Source: Pestalotiopsis fici W106-1 (taxonomy: Eukaryota > Ascomycota > Sordariomycetes > Amphisphaeriales > Sporocadaceae). From it: 64,000 nucleotides of DNA. Shown piece after piece: positions 32,174 to 43,484 of this stretch (the stretch's first letter is position 1; every line of letters starts with the position of its first letter). The translations under genes and the position numbers were made by a program. Below the pieces are notes generated by a model. The model was not told where the DNA came from, did no database searches, and was given only the letters and a program-made list of their open reading frames with translations. The stretch covers positions 682,001-746,000 of the forward strand of contig NW_006917093.1 of assembly GCF_000516985.1 (NCBI RefSeq). Direction: 5' to 3'.

Positions 32174-34195
32174 TCACGCTCTTGGTTCAAGCACAACTAA
32201 CAATTTTTCGGTAGGCACAGCTGCTACCCACTCTCTTCGACTGGGCAAATGAACGCGCCGAAAGTAACCTTGACCTGATTGTCCTTGCTCCTCCCAATAT
32301 AGCTGGGACTGGAGCGATGGATGGACATGAAGACGGAAATTGCGAATTACCTGTGATACCGACAAGTACAATTCTAGATATGCAAAGCTGGATCATGAGA
32401 CTGTGTTAGTTCACGCGCGAGGTCCGCAATTAGTATGATAAAAAGGCTTACTGTGCGCCCATGCAAACATTGGCACCTTTGGAGAAAGGCAGGTAAAACT
32501 TGTCGCGTAACAAGTCATTTTTGATTTCGCGACCATCTGATGTGAGCCAGCGGTAAGGGTCATACTTTTTCGGGTCTGGAAAGGCTACCGAATCGTGGAG
32601 ATACCATATTGGTGACGAGCTGACTACAGTCTGAGTCGGTTGGTATTAGCACTCAAGGCTGAATGGGAAGTAAGGAAGGCTGGCGGGAATGAATGTACTT
32701 ACGCCTGCCGGGAGAAAGTGGCCAAATAGATCAGCTCCGCCTTCCGGTACGATACGGGGAAGCATGGCGGCGGCGGCACCAGTCCACCGGATGCCTTCCT
32801 TGACGCAGGCCCGCAGCCTGGGTGTGGCCTCCAAGGTCGTCATGTCGGTGGAAAAGGACACGGCGGCCAGGTCGGCAAAGAGATCGTCCTGGTAGCTCAG
32901 ATTGTGTGCCAAGGCCCAGAGTATATGCGCCAGCGATGCCGAAGTCGTGTCTGTGCCGGGACCCAGGTTCTCGGTCGCCTCGGACAATGCGGTCAGCGGG
33001 GGCAGCCCTGAATCGACCATGGTTTGGACGAGATTAGGATGTAGAGAGAGTGGCTTCTTGTTGTTTGCGCCCCCGGAGAGAGTACTGCGCCAACTTTTCT
33101 CTGCCCACTATACGTTGACAAATTTAGTATACTCTGGCGAAGAAAGAAAGCCAGGAGATGGAGAGGACATACCTCATGAAAAGCAGTCATGGCCTCGCTA
33201 TATATTGTCCGGTAGCCTGTTATTGAGAACACGAGTGCTTCAAGCCGCTCCCACGTTTCGCAAAAAGTAGGAAAGCTTGTCAACTGTGGATAAATATAAG
33301 TTGTGGAATCATTATATATAATTGATTCGAGCTACGCACCAAGGGCATCCAAGTAGCCTTTTCATCGTTTTTGGCTACCATTGCAAGCTCGGCTCCTCGA
33401 GAGTACGCATCGATGGCCCCAATAGGGTGACCAAATGAAAAGTCGGCTGCTTTATTCATTAGTAGGAACATTGAGACGGGCAAATAACCACAATTGCATA
33501 CAAATGATATCAGCTTCCAGGGCACGGCACGCAGGTGTTAGGTTGGTTTTGTGACTCGTGGTCGCTAGGAGCTGCACAAAGGCATTGATATGATGCATCA
33601 TGAGGCCTTCGAGCTTGTGCATTTGACTTCGATTAAAGAGTTGACCCATGAGTCTTCTTCGCTTTGAATGTTCCGTTGGGTCGCTAGTATCAATCAGCCT
33701 GAGCTTTAGATCTAGATGGGATTTTTGCTTACGTGATGGAGAATAGAGCTGGATTGCCTCCCTGAACAAACTCGCCATAGACTCGCGGGTCTTTTTTGAA
33801 CTTGCTTCCAACCTTGTGAACGGCATCGTACATGTCTACCGAATAAAAGGAGACTTCATTTGGGCCGATGCGAACCAAGGGGCCTGGAAAATATTAGCAC
33901 ATCTTACACTTGTTATGGTTTACTTTTTACCGCACCAAGTTTTTCATGTAGCTTGGGTAGATTGACTGTAATGAGCCCTCGAAACTCGGTTGGAAAGGCC
34001 CATAGCAAGCGGGAATGGGGTGCCCAAAAGGTCGCAGTCGGAATCGAAGATAATGGCGAGAGGTATGCGCGGATGAAACTCTGAGTGATGAAGTCTTAAG
34101 TCAGCAAGACATTTTACACATGGCAGACGACTTACAGCTATGCAGCAAGCTACAAGAGCAAACAACGCCAGTGCAGCACAAGGCCCAAACGCCAT
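32174..34195 (-). CDS. Cytochrome P450 monooxygenase
   Basis: Nine minus-strand exons: 34195-34136, 34080-33936, 33883-33733, 33683-33502, 33446-33340, 33283-33173, 33107-32703, 32630-32452 and 32387-32174. All joins are phase-consistent, giving 517 residues. The N-terminal anchor MAFGPCAALALFALVACCIA is followed by LSPLSSIP. Mid-region PTEHSKRRRLMGQLFN; I-helix GPGTDTTSASLAHILWAL; KEGIRW with the ExxR helix replaced by ACVKEGIR; PERF-like region PDPKKYDPYRW; and heme loop FSKGANVCMG with the cysteine ligand. It is an ER-bound heme-thiolate oxygenase; substrate unknown. A coding-like stretch upstream can splice onto this start in phase (see findings). Confidence 0.9.
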
Positions 34196-34302
34196 GATAT
34201 AATTTCTATATCTTTTCCCTCCTTGATCTCCAGACTTCAAGGTTCGACGGGCCAAAGTATTGCTAGACTGACGAGAGCATCGCGAGTGCGGGCAAAGTTA
34301 TA

Positions 34303-34608
34303 CTAGGGGTTAGGTCTTACTTGAGCAAAGACCATCCATACTACTTGCCCATGATGTGTGGGAAAATGGTCCGCAACACCGAGGCCAGAACCCCCTCGGT
34401 TCGTGAGTTGCGCCATCGATAATGCTTCGGATGATTGTATTCTTTCAGCTAGACTGCGAGAGAGATCCATATTTTTAATGCCAGGGGGGAGCTTTTCCTG
34501 TATTTCCCAGGGGGTATAGTGACCCAGAGTCTGATTGGCTCCCTCGATGGCAGTATAGTATTGAGTCCACTCGCCTGATATCGAGTCTCCAACAAGGTGA
34601 TGCATCAT
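34303..34608 (-). CDS. Unidentified coding-like stretch upstream of the P450
   Basis: An open frame on the minus strand begins MMHHLVGDSISGEWTQYYTA and continues for 102 residues with protein-like composition (LPPGIKNMDLSRSLAERIQ). It ends just past a good donor, caa|gtaaga. I do not recognise the family. The donor can join the P450 frame in phase 0 through an acceptor ctcgtcag at 34267-34274, adding SSNTLARRTLKSG before the P450 membrane anchor. Further upstream (34771-34640) another frame, NVGWISGTFNLYLAHKLDY, also looks coding. It could be an N-terminal domain fused to the P450, a separate small gene or a decayed remnant. Confidence 0.3.
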   Translation of the reverse strand: MMHHLVGDSISGEWTQYYTAIEGANQTLGHYTPWEIQEKLPPGIKNMDLSRSLAERIQSSEALSMAQLTNRGGSGLGVADHFPTHHGQVVWMVFAQVRPNP

Positions 34609-35104
34609 ATTTGCAAAGGCAGCATCAAGGTAGGGAAGGTATATTACGACCGAGGGACTTTTCGCCGGATTTTATTTCCATCTTCGTTGCCGCATACTCA
34701 AACTTTGTAATAATATAGTCCAACTTGTGTGCAAGATAAAGGTTAAAAGTCCCAGAAATCCAACCGACGTTGTGCGTTTATGATCAGACCCCACCAATCA
34801 TCTGATGTGGGATTTATTTGCTGGACTGGAATTAACAATGACCTGGGCACCATGACGTGCTGGTTTGAGGCTTACTGGATGCGGCTAAGAGGTTTTAGCC
34901 CTCCAGCCCGCCGACCACGGGGGACATACAAGGCCTAAGTCTAGTCTACCTTAGGTAACCTAGAAGGTATTGTATGGTCGCACAGGTTCTTGCGACCCTA
35001 CTTGCCTGCTGCTGCTGCTGCCGACCTACTTAATCACCACACCGACCGCCTCTCTCTCTTTCTTTCTTTTCTTGGCTGATGTTTCCCTGACGAGTCAGAT
35101 TCAA

Positions 35105-37261
35105 ATGGTCCACAAACGTCCAAACGAAACAACGGCACTGATATCAGCCGGGCAACGAGGCTCGTCGACACAGCGGCATCCGGAAATCAGCCGCGTGACC
35201 TCTGCCACAATGGTTCAACATGGAGTGGTTGAGGATTCCACCGACAAAACGCCGCTGGAAAGCTCAGTCGAGCCCACTGGCAACACTCAAGATGCCAAAA
35301 TCCTGGTAAGTTTACGACAATGTAATGCTTTTTTTTTTCTTAAGTGTATCATACTCATGTCGCGATAGGAAAATCTAGGCTATAAACCTGTAAGCAGTCA
35401 CCATATGTGTAAAACTTGCTAGTCGGTCGTCCTAATAAATTTCTGCCTCAGGTCCTGCACCGATCGTTTAATCTGTTTCACAACTTTGCAACCACCTTTG
35501 GTACGCCGTCTTTTACTCTAATCTTGGATGATGGACTAACGAGACGGTATAGCTGCCCTCTATTTTATCGGTGGTGTTCGAGTCACTTTCGCAACCGGAA
35601 TAGCGGCTGGCGGTAATCTAGCCTACTGGTACTACAACTTGACAAACCTCTCTCACTTGTGCACCACTGACCGCCAATACAGGACGAGTTTCATTATCAC
35701 ATGTGTATTCACATTCATAACCGCTGCCGTCATAGCCGAAATATGCTCGTCTCTTCCGCTGGCTGGATCCATCTACCTCTGGGCTGCCGAGGCTGGCGGA
35801 CCTCGATACGGCAGACTGTTTGGTTTTGTCGTCGCATGGTGGAGCACAACAGCATGGACGACATTCTGCGCGAGTGAGTGCTATAAGCAACCTTCATACT
35901 TTGTATCTACTAACCATCTGCTATAGGTAATACTCAGGGCGCCGTCAACTATATGCTATCGGTAAGTGTACACACGTGTTGAGCCATTGCCAAGACTAAA
36001 TCTCACACAAAATTTGCTAGGAAATTGTTGTTTTTGACATAGATTTCCCCACGGACACGACCGATGTCAAGTTTCGTGCTGTCCAATGGATCTTGACCGA
36101 AGTCATGCTGGCTTTGGCCGCTATATGGAATCTACTACCTCGTAAGTATCACGTTTAGCAGCAGATATTGCTTGTATTCTAGCTGACCATTCTAGCACGA
36201 TATTTCAAATGGATATTCTACCTGTCGACCTCTTTCGTTGTTCTCGACTTTCTCTTGAACATGATTTGGCTGCCGGTGGCTACTAGCCGGACTATTGGGT
36301 TCAGATCGGCCCATGATGCCTTTTTGACTACATACAATGGAACTGGTGCCCCCGATGCCTGGAATTGGTGTCTCTCATTCTTGGCCACTGCTGGAATCCT
36401 AATTGGGTTTGATGCTTCTGGACACGTGGCGGAAGAAACAAAGAACGCAGCAGTAACAGCAGCTCGCGGTATCTTTTGGAGCACAATTGTCAGTGGTATT
36501 GGCGGATTCATCGTAGTCATTCTCTTCTTGTTCTGTGTGGTATGGACATTCCCCGTTCCCCTGCTTGTCGATCCATCTGACCTTTTCAGCCTGATGCCGA
36601 CACGTTCTTCTCCTTTGGCTCACCGCAACCGTTTGTGCCACTTTATGCCGCTATTCTAGGAGATGGCGGCCACATTTTCATGAACATTATCTGCATTGCA
36701 GCACTTTGGTTCAATACCGCCATCGCTGTCCTTGCAGCGTCTCGTCTAGTCTTTGCCGTCGCCCGTGATGGTGTTTTACCCTGGTCTAGTTGGGTTTCCA
36801 AGGTCGTTGACGGGCAGCCTCGAAATGCAGTCCTTGTGGTTTGGGGGGTGGCATCCGTCATAACATGCACAATTCTGCCGTCCTCTGTAGCATTCACGTC
36901 TTTGGTTTCCGCCGCCGGTGTGCCATCTGCAGCAGCATATGGCCTCATTTGTCTTGGACGCCTCCTTCTCACGCCAAAAACGTTTCCCAAGCCGGCTTGG
37001 AGCCTTGGCAGGCTCAGCAAACCATTTCAAGCAATTGCAGTGGTCTGGAACGCTTGGGTCGTGGCTGTCTTATTCTCGCCGTACGCCTGGCCGGTCGCAG
37101 CGGACACGTTCAACTATGCTCCAGTCATCATGGGCGCGACAACAATCTTGGCACTGATCTCGTGGTGGATCATTCCCGCTGAACAATGGCTTCCAAGTCA
37201 GCGTATTCAGCAAACCTTGGAAGCTCGTGGTTCCGGAGAGACCACTGATGCGGTTCAGTAA
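35105..37261 (+). CDS. APC-family amino acid/choline/GABA-type permease
   Basis: Nine exons: 35105-35305, 35369-35389, 35452-35500, 35553-35628, 35683-35873, 35927-35961, 36021-36141, 36196-36539 and 36590-37261, in phase throughout, giving 569 residues. A hydrophilic N-terminus is followed by about 12 membrane segments. Family stretches include LHRSFNLFHNFATTF, AEICSSLPLAGSIYLWAAEAGGP, AWWSTTAWTTF, DASGHVAEETKNA and ASRLVFAVARDGVLP. Fungal relatives are annotated as choline (Hnm1-like) or GABA permeases of the plasma membrane; substrate cannot be fixed here. Exon 2 is only 21 nt (ENLGYKP). The start ATG is the first in frame. Confidence 0.9.
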
Positions 37262-37474
37262 ACAAAGTTGGTCGATGTTGGTCCAAAGATCAAGGCGGCC
37301 ATACAGACGAATACAGTCAATCTTCGATACTTCTCGAGTCTCCCATGATAGTAAAAGGATCAAGCCTCCTAGTGCAACGAGTATCCTGCCTGTCATTGTC
37401 GGAGATGCATTCTAGCTTTAGCCTTGATAACCAATAGAAAGAATCTTAGTATTACTCTGACTGTCAAATGTGCA

Positions 37475-38650
37475 CTATTGCAACGTCTTGAGAAAGTCAC
37501 CAATTGCCTGTACGACTTTTTCTGGCTGTTCCTGCTGAACCCAATGACCAGCTCTATCAATCAACACGGAGCCTCTGTAGCACCCCGTCTTTACAGTTTT
37601 TGGGTCTTTGTAACCCTCAAATGCCCCGGGCTGCTGGTAATTGCCCCAGTCTTGCTTACCACTAATGAATGTGCATGGAACCTCGATACGCCGTCCTGCA
37701 TAAAGAAGCATGTCTTTTGCGGATTGTGGCGTTGATGCAGTCTGCGCTCGGTACCAGTTGAGTGCTCCTTGAAAGCCGGTTCGCCTCCATTCGTCACAAT
37801 AGACGCGCAAGTCCGCCTCGGAAAGCCATTTCTCCGTCTTGGAATAGTCCTCGCCCTCCATGTTCTCCGCAATCGAGGCTGGCAGTGTGTGATCTTTTTG
37901 CATGATATAGTACTCTGGCATCACTTCGAGGTCTTTGGCTCCCCACTTGCTGAGCGGGTGAGGATCATTCTTGTCCCAATCCGCCGACTTGAGGTGGAAG
38001 TAACCTCGTAGATACTTTTCCAGCCCTTGGGGTGGATTGTTCCAGTCATCTGCTGCGCTGGGATTTGAGTTGTACCACTTGTAATGCTTGCGCGGCGGAT
38101 CGAGCTTGGCCAGCTCGGCTTGGATATCAACCTTTTTCTTTGGAGGTTCGTTTCCGAGACTAGGGACTGGCGGTGCATGATGAGGGTGACTGAGTTGAAC
38201 TGTCGATTTGAAAACATCAGGACGCATCAGCGCAGCCATGGCCGAGCTCACGGCGCCGAAATCGTGGCCGATGATGCTGTGCACCTCGGTGTATCCGAGG
38301 CCGTAGACGAGGCAAACCAGATCCCTCACGAGGTTGGTCAAGACATAGTCATTGAGATCAACGTCGTGGTATTTGCTGTTTGGCCAGCCCGTGGTTCGGC
38401 CGTACCCTCGCTGGTCCATGGCGACGCAATAGTAGCCGCCCTTGGCGACCTCGGGCAAGACTTTGCGCCATGAAAAGGCCAGCTCTGGATACCCGTGGCA
38501 AAAGAGGACCAAGGGCTTTGTGGGGTCTCCGGCCTGCAAAACGTGAAAGTTGAGACCGCAGGACGACGTACAGTCAATGTAAGCCTCCGATACCCCCGCG
38601 GGGAGAGGTAGAGGCGGCAACACTTTGGCCTCGTGATTCCCGTCGTTCAT
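37475..38650 (-). CDS. Epoxide hydrolase (alpha/beta hydrolase fold)
   Basis: A single minus-strand exon of 391 residues starts at ATG 38650 (MNDGNHEAK). The oxyanion loop HGYPELAFSW (HGxP) precedes MDQRGYGRT, and the nucleophile elbow GHDFGA supplies the Asp. The cap region is long with paired tyrosines, and the C-terminal LIDRAGHWVQQEQPE holds the catalytic His. Family members open epoxides to diols in the cytosol, in detoxification or metabolism. No signal peptide. The longer open frame upstream has no ATG. Confidence 0.92.
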   Translation of the reverse strand: MNDGNHEAKVLPPLPLPAGVSEAYIDCTSSCGLNFHVLQAGDPTKPLVLFCHGYPELAFSWRKVLPEVAKGGYYCVAMDQRGYGRTTGWPNSKYHDVDLNDYVLTNLVRDLVCLVYGLGYTEVHSIIGHDFGAVSSAMAALMRPDVFKSTVQLSHPHHAPPVPSLGNEPPKKKVDIQAELAKLDPPRKHYKWYNSNPSAADDWNNPPQGLEKYLRGYFHLKSADWDKNDPHPLSKWGAKDLEVMPEYYIMQKDHTLPASIAENMEGEDYSKTEKWLSEADLRVYCDEWRRTGFQGALNWYRAQTASTPQSAKDMLLYAGRRIEVPCTFISGKQDWGNYQQPGAFEGYKDPKTVKTGCYRGSVLIDRAGHWVQQEQPEKVVQAIGDFLKTLQ

Positions 38651-39058
38651 GATGAAACAGAGACTCGTACTCGCGGCAGTATCTCGAGACACGGACAAAG
38701 TTTGATATGATGGGAAAAATCCAAAGAAAACCAATCACGCGGAAAAGGGCAAGTCTTACTTTAATAATGATGACCTGTAGAAGCCTCGGTTGACAATCAG
38801 ACATGGTACTCAGAAGGGCGGCCAATCAGAGGGCTTTGTGCCGCCGCCCACTTGAGCATACTCTCCAACCTAGGAGAATGACGTGGGGGCTCGTCTCGCT
38901 TTAGCCCAGTTTGACCCAATTCAGCTCATTGCAGATCCATTCATCAATGAACAACACTCTTTTTTTTTTTTTGGTGTACTCTCTCTCTCTCTCTCTTTGA
39001 AGTTTTGATAATCTCACGGGAGTTCTCTCTGTATTACAGAATTCTGTCAAGTCGTGTC
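38651..39058. other. Divergent promoter region with poly(T) and (CT)n tract
   Basis: This lies between the epoxide hydrolase and the beta-helix/GH128 gene, which are transcribed divergently. It contains a T run at 38960-38972 and a CT repeat of about 9 units at 38979-38997. These are common in fungal core promoters and probably belong to the plus-strand gene. Confidence 0.6.
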
Positions 39059-41672
39059 ATGACACGGCGCTACCTTACCATGGCTTCCCACGAGCCGACA
39101 GATCACTCCAATGGTACCATCTTTGGGCCGTACGTCCACGTCTTTGACGATACCATGCCTGCAGAGGCCATACAAGCCAAGGCAAATTCCATCTTCAAGC
39201 AGATGGAGGCAAACGAGTTTTGCGCCGAGGGCTACGCTCTACTATTCAAGCCGGGCACCTACAGGGTACTCTTTGACGTTGGTTTCTATACTCACGTGGC
39301 CGGACTGGGCCAGAATCCCGACGATGTACTCATCGAGGGCGGTGCCAATGTGCCTGCCTACTGGATGCCAAACCGTAATGCTACGTGCAACTTTTGGCGC
39401 TCATTTGAGAACCTGGCTATAAATGCCTCAGAGGCTACCAACTGCACCACCACGATAGCCGTGTCACAGGTCAGTCATAAATGCCAGAGTCGGTCGGTTT
39501 TTGTTGCATACTGACCTGAGTATTGCACGGATGTAGGCAGCGCCTCTGCGAAGGCTGCATATCAAAAGCCGTAACGGTTTGTGGTTATTCCAGGTCGATC
39601 CCGCCACCGGCGCTGGCGGTTGGGCCAGTGGCGGTTACATGGCCGACTCGGTCATTGATGGCCAAGTGCTACCTGGATCTCAGCAGCAATGGTTCTCTCG
39701 AAACAGTCGATGGGGCTCCTGGGCCAACGGCGTCTGGAATATGGTATTTGTGGGTAACCACAACGCACCCAGTGAAGCCAATTATCCCAAAGAGCCGTAT
39801 ACTACCATAGACCGCACTCCCGTCGTTCGCGAAAAGCCCTATCTTTATATCATGCCAGATGGCCAATACGCCGTCTTTGTACCTGCCCTTCAGATGGACA
39901 CGCAGGGACCGAGCTGGGAACGCGGCGCCACTCCCGGACAGTCCATACCCATTTCCAACTTTTACATTGCACAACCGCCAACGGCAAATGCTTCTAGCGT
40001 AAACTCGGCGCTACAATCAGGAAAACATGTCATCTTCACTCCTGGCGTGTATCATTTGGACAGGGCGATTGAGGTTACGAGGCCAGATACCATAATTCTA
40101 GGCCTCGGTCTACCTTCACTTATTCCTACTCATGGCAACGCAGCCATTCGCGTAGCAGATGTCGACGGTGTCACCATTGCTGGCCTCATCATTGACGCAG
40201 GAACTGTGAATAGCCCGGCACTACTAGAGATCGGCCACCCAGGTTCATCTACGAGACACGCTTCCAACCCAACATTCTTGCATGACTTGACTGTCCGTAC
40301 GGCTGGACGGCAGGCGGGTAGAAACGACGTTGGGATAATGATCCATAGTCACGATACTGTTTGTGACCAACTCTGGCTCTGGCGTGCAGATCATGGGCCT
40401 GGCGCAGGATGGGACTCGAATCCTTCAAAGAATGGTATCGTGGTCAATGGAGACGATGTGACGATATACGGGTTGTTCAATGAGCATCACAAGGAATATC
40501 AGACCTTGTGGAATGGCAACGGCGGGAGGGTATACTTTTACCAGTCCGAAATTCCTTACGATCCACCAAATCAAGAGTGCTGGAAGTCAAATGGTGGGCA
40601 GAGAAACGGATACGCATCGTACAAGGTTGCAGACCACGTGACAACCCACGAGGCTTGGGGCTTGGGTGTCTATTCGTACTTTCGCGACGCTCCCGTCAAG
40701 GTCGAGAATGCGATTGAAACACCAAAGACTGATGGCGTGAAGCTGCATCATTTGACGACCGTCTGGCTGAATGGTACACCTGGAAGCGAAATCACCCATG
40801 TTGTCAATGGCACGGGTGGCTGTGTAAGCACGAACAACCCTCCAGAGGCCATGCGACAAGTTGTCAATGAGTTTCCAAGCCGAGCCCCGGTTGCACCAAG
40901 GCCGCGTCCTCCGCCACCACCAGCTCCTGGAATGTCAAAACGCGGTCTCTGCTGGCCCATTGATAACAAGGACCCAGTCTTTCCTTTTACGAAACCTGGC
41001 TCCAAGATCACTTGGCTGTACAACTGGAGCCCCAACCCTCAGCCCAATACCACATCCGGCATGCTCGAGTTTGTTCCCATGCAGTGGAATCATGTCTATA
41101 TCGATCAGCTCGCCGACAAGATAGCTCAAGCTGGTGCACATACCGTACTAGGCTTCAACGAACCAGAACTTCCGGACCAGTCGAACATGCCAGTAGAACT
41201 AGCTGCCAGTGTCTGGGTGCAATACATTGAGCCCTTGCGACAAGCCGGCATACGAGCTGGAAGTCCAGCCATATCTTCTGCTCCGCAGGGCGTTGTCTGG
41301 CTCCAACAGTTCATTGCAAACATTCAGGCGCAGGGAAGCGATGTCGACTTTTACTGTCTTCACTGGTACGGCGAGACGCTGGGACAATTCTACGACTATA
41401 TTTGGAGCACCTATCACCAACTCGGTCCGACCAAGCCCGTATGGATCACCGAGTTTGCCTGCACAAACTGGAATGTAGACAATCCCCTACCAGAGGATTA
41501 TGTTGAAGGTTTCGCCAGGGACAGCGTCGCATATCTTGATACGCTCGACTGGGTGGAGCGATATGCGTGGTTTGCCCCTACGCCTGACACGGGTACTGTA
41601 GGAAAGTGGGCGGCAATGCTGGACAGTGATGGGAACCTCACACCATTGGGGATATCTTATAGGGATGTCTAA
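39059..41672 (+). CDS. Beta-helix (pectate-lyase-like) protein fused to GH128 glucanase domain
   Basis: Exons 39059-39469 and 39537-41672 join in phase 0, giving 848 residues. The first ~600 residues form a right-handed beta-helix type domain (IFGPYVHVFDD, VAGLGQNPDDV, GVYHLDRAIEV, NGDDVTIYGLFNEHH), similar to bacterial proteins often called adenylyl-cyclase-like or factor 5/8-like. A proline-rich linker (PRPRPPPPPAPG) leads to ~240 residues of GH128 beta-1,3-glucanase (Asl1-like): LGFNEPE with the acid/base Glu, FYCLHWYG, and WITEFACTNW with the nucleophile Glu. No signal peptide is visible from ATG 39059 or the stronger-context ATG 39080. A cell-wall or polysaccharide role is likely. Confidence 0.85.
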
Positions 41673-41725
41673 GACGCCATGATTATGTACTTTTTATTCT
41701 ATCTACTTCTAGACGGCCTGATACA

Positions 41726-43484
41726 TTAATCTAGATCTCTGACTTCATGCTGGTCAATCTCAAGCTTGGTATTATACATGCTTGAAGGCCACCAGCCACA
41801 CAGATACTGAGAACCATCAAGGCGGTTCAAGATGGCCATTGCTGATATAGCTTGCTTGAGTTCCCAGGTGCCAATCTCGCCAATCCACCAGATGCCGTCG
41901 AGCAACATGACGAGCACGAGCCAGTGGGCAAATATATCAACTGCCAGCCTCTGTAAACTGAGCCTTTCAATGCTGCATTGGTCATCGTCCGTCGCGTCAT
42001 CTTGGCCGTCGGGGCTCCGCGAGGTGACGTCAATGGCATTTTGCACAAGCTCCGTGTATCCGCTGGGCAGCCGATGCACAAACGCCATGATGGCCCGCCT
42101 CAGAGGTTGACGGGGTGCCTTGGAAGTGACGCGCGCCAGGTAGTCGCGCAGCCAAGGCTCGAGTTTTGCAATCTCATCGGCCTTGGAGGGCCCCTCGGAG
42201 CTGCTGCTGGCGCCTTCGCTCGACGACGAGTCGGGAGATGAGGCTTGTGACGAGGGCTTGGCCGTAAAGACCTCTAGGAATATGTCGCGCAGGAGACGCA
42301 TGGCGCTGGTGCACATTTGATATTCGGAAACGGACGCGGTCTCCCGCAGCTCGCTGATGCGGCTGCGCTCGACGGCGGCGTCGAGTCTGTCGAGCGCCCC
42401 GTTCCAAGTCGCTGCCACTATGGGGAGAAATAACCGCCGAGTCCTCATGATTGGACCCGACACCCCGCAAAGGTCGAGTTCATCAAACAGACTGCGAGGC
42501 ATATCCATGCAGTAGTAGGGTTGCTCATCTGACGGGCTGTGGAAATTGTTTTCGTCCAAACACGCCGCTCTCGAATTTGACAATCCAGAATATGCCGACT
42601 GAATGGCACGAATCATGGACATCCACTGCAAATCCCCGGGCCGAAAACTCCCAGGCATGCTGCAGGCGTCGTCGGCTCCTCCCGCCGTCTCCGTCATCAG
42701 GCTGATGCGGACGCTGTGGTTGGCGCAGCTGTAGAGGACCATGAGCGCAGCATTCACCATGACGTGATCATAACGCCGCATGTGCTTGACGTCGCCCCGG
42801 GCCTGGTGGAGGACCTGGCGGTGGTACTGTTCGGCGGCGTGCAGGAGATGGGTGACGCCGGCGTGCTTGTCCCGCCGTCCCCGTCCAGATGCAGCAAGCT
42901 GCTTCTGGACGGGGTCCGAAAGCATGGTGGAGCACTTGTGGATGGCGGCGAGGGCCAGGACCGAGTGCATGATGATCTTGCTGTCGGAAACCAGCCTCTT
43001 GATGCCAGTGGTGAGCGCGTACAGGTCTGCGCTGTCGGCGGCAACGCTCCGGGCGGTGTGTTCTAGGTAATGGTTGAACAGCTCCGATTCTACCGGGTCC
43101 AACAACAACAAGTCCTTCCTCGGTTCGGACTGCGTGTCGATATCATCATGGCTGCTGCTGCTGTTGTTGTTGTTGTTGTTGTTGCATTGTTGTATAAGAT
43201 GCGACAGTGTCGCATAACGCTTTTCACACTCCTTGACGTGTTTCTCTTTGCCCTCTGGCTTCACACACGTAACATTTCGCTTCTCACATCGCGAACATCG
43301 GGGCTGGAGCTCGTCACACTAAAGCGCCAATGCATTATATCAGCATCAAGCTGTACCAAACTAGCCCAAGTCGTCCACGTACCTTGCGCTTCTCCTTTTT
43401 GCATCTTAGACAACCATTCCTCGACTTTTTGTGCGGTCGACGCGGTCTAAATGTTGATTTTTGCTTTGCTTCAGTGTTGTTCAT
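41726..43484 (-). CDS. Zn2Cys6 fungal-specific transcription factor
   Basis: Minus-strand exons 43484-43383 and 43318-41726 join in phase 0 and give 564 residues. The join restores the zinc cluster: CLRCKKEKRK from exon 1 and CDELQPRCSRCEKRNVTC from exon 2, six cysteines in CxxCx6C...CxxCx6C spacing, preceded by SRNG as in Upc2-like factors. An Asn/Ser run (NNNNNNN SSSS) from a gtt/gct microsatellite lies near residue 80. The rest matches the helical middle-homology region of such regulators. It is a nuclear DNA-binding regulator; targets may include the adjacent GH128 or hydrolase genes (inference). Confidence 0.9.

Noticed and set aside
33944..34255. A 103-codon frame reading through the first P450 intron
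   Set aside because: The P450 frame after the membrane anchor is recovered only by splicing at gtaagt; the read-through product past that site has no P450 features.
32174..38650. P450, permease and epoxide hydrolase as a secondary-metabolite cluster
   Set aside because: There is no backbone synthase, terpene cyclase or prenyltransferase in the window and orientations are mixed; proximity alone is weak.
38979..38997. CT microsatellite as a notable element
   Set aside because: Such tracts are common in fungal promoters and this one is short; recorded only as part of the promoter region.
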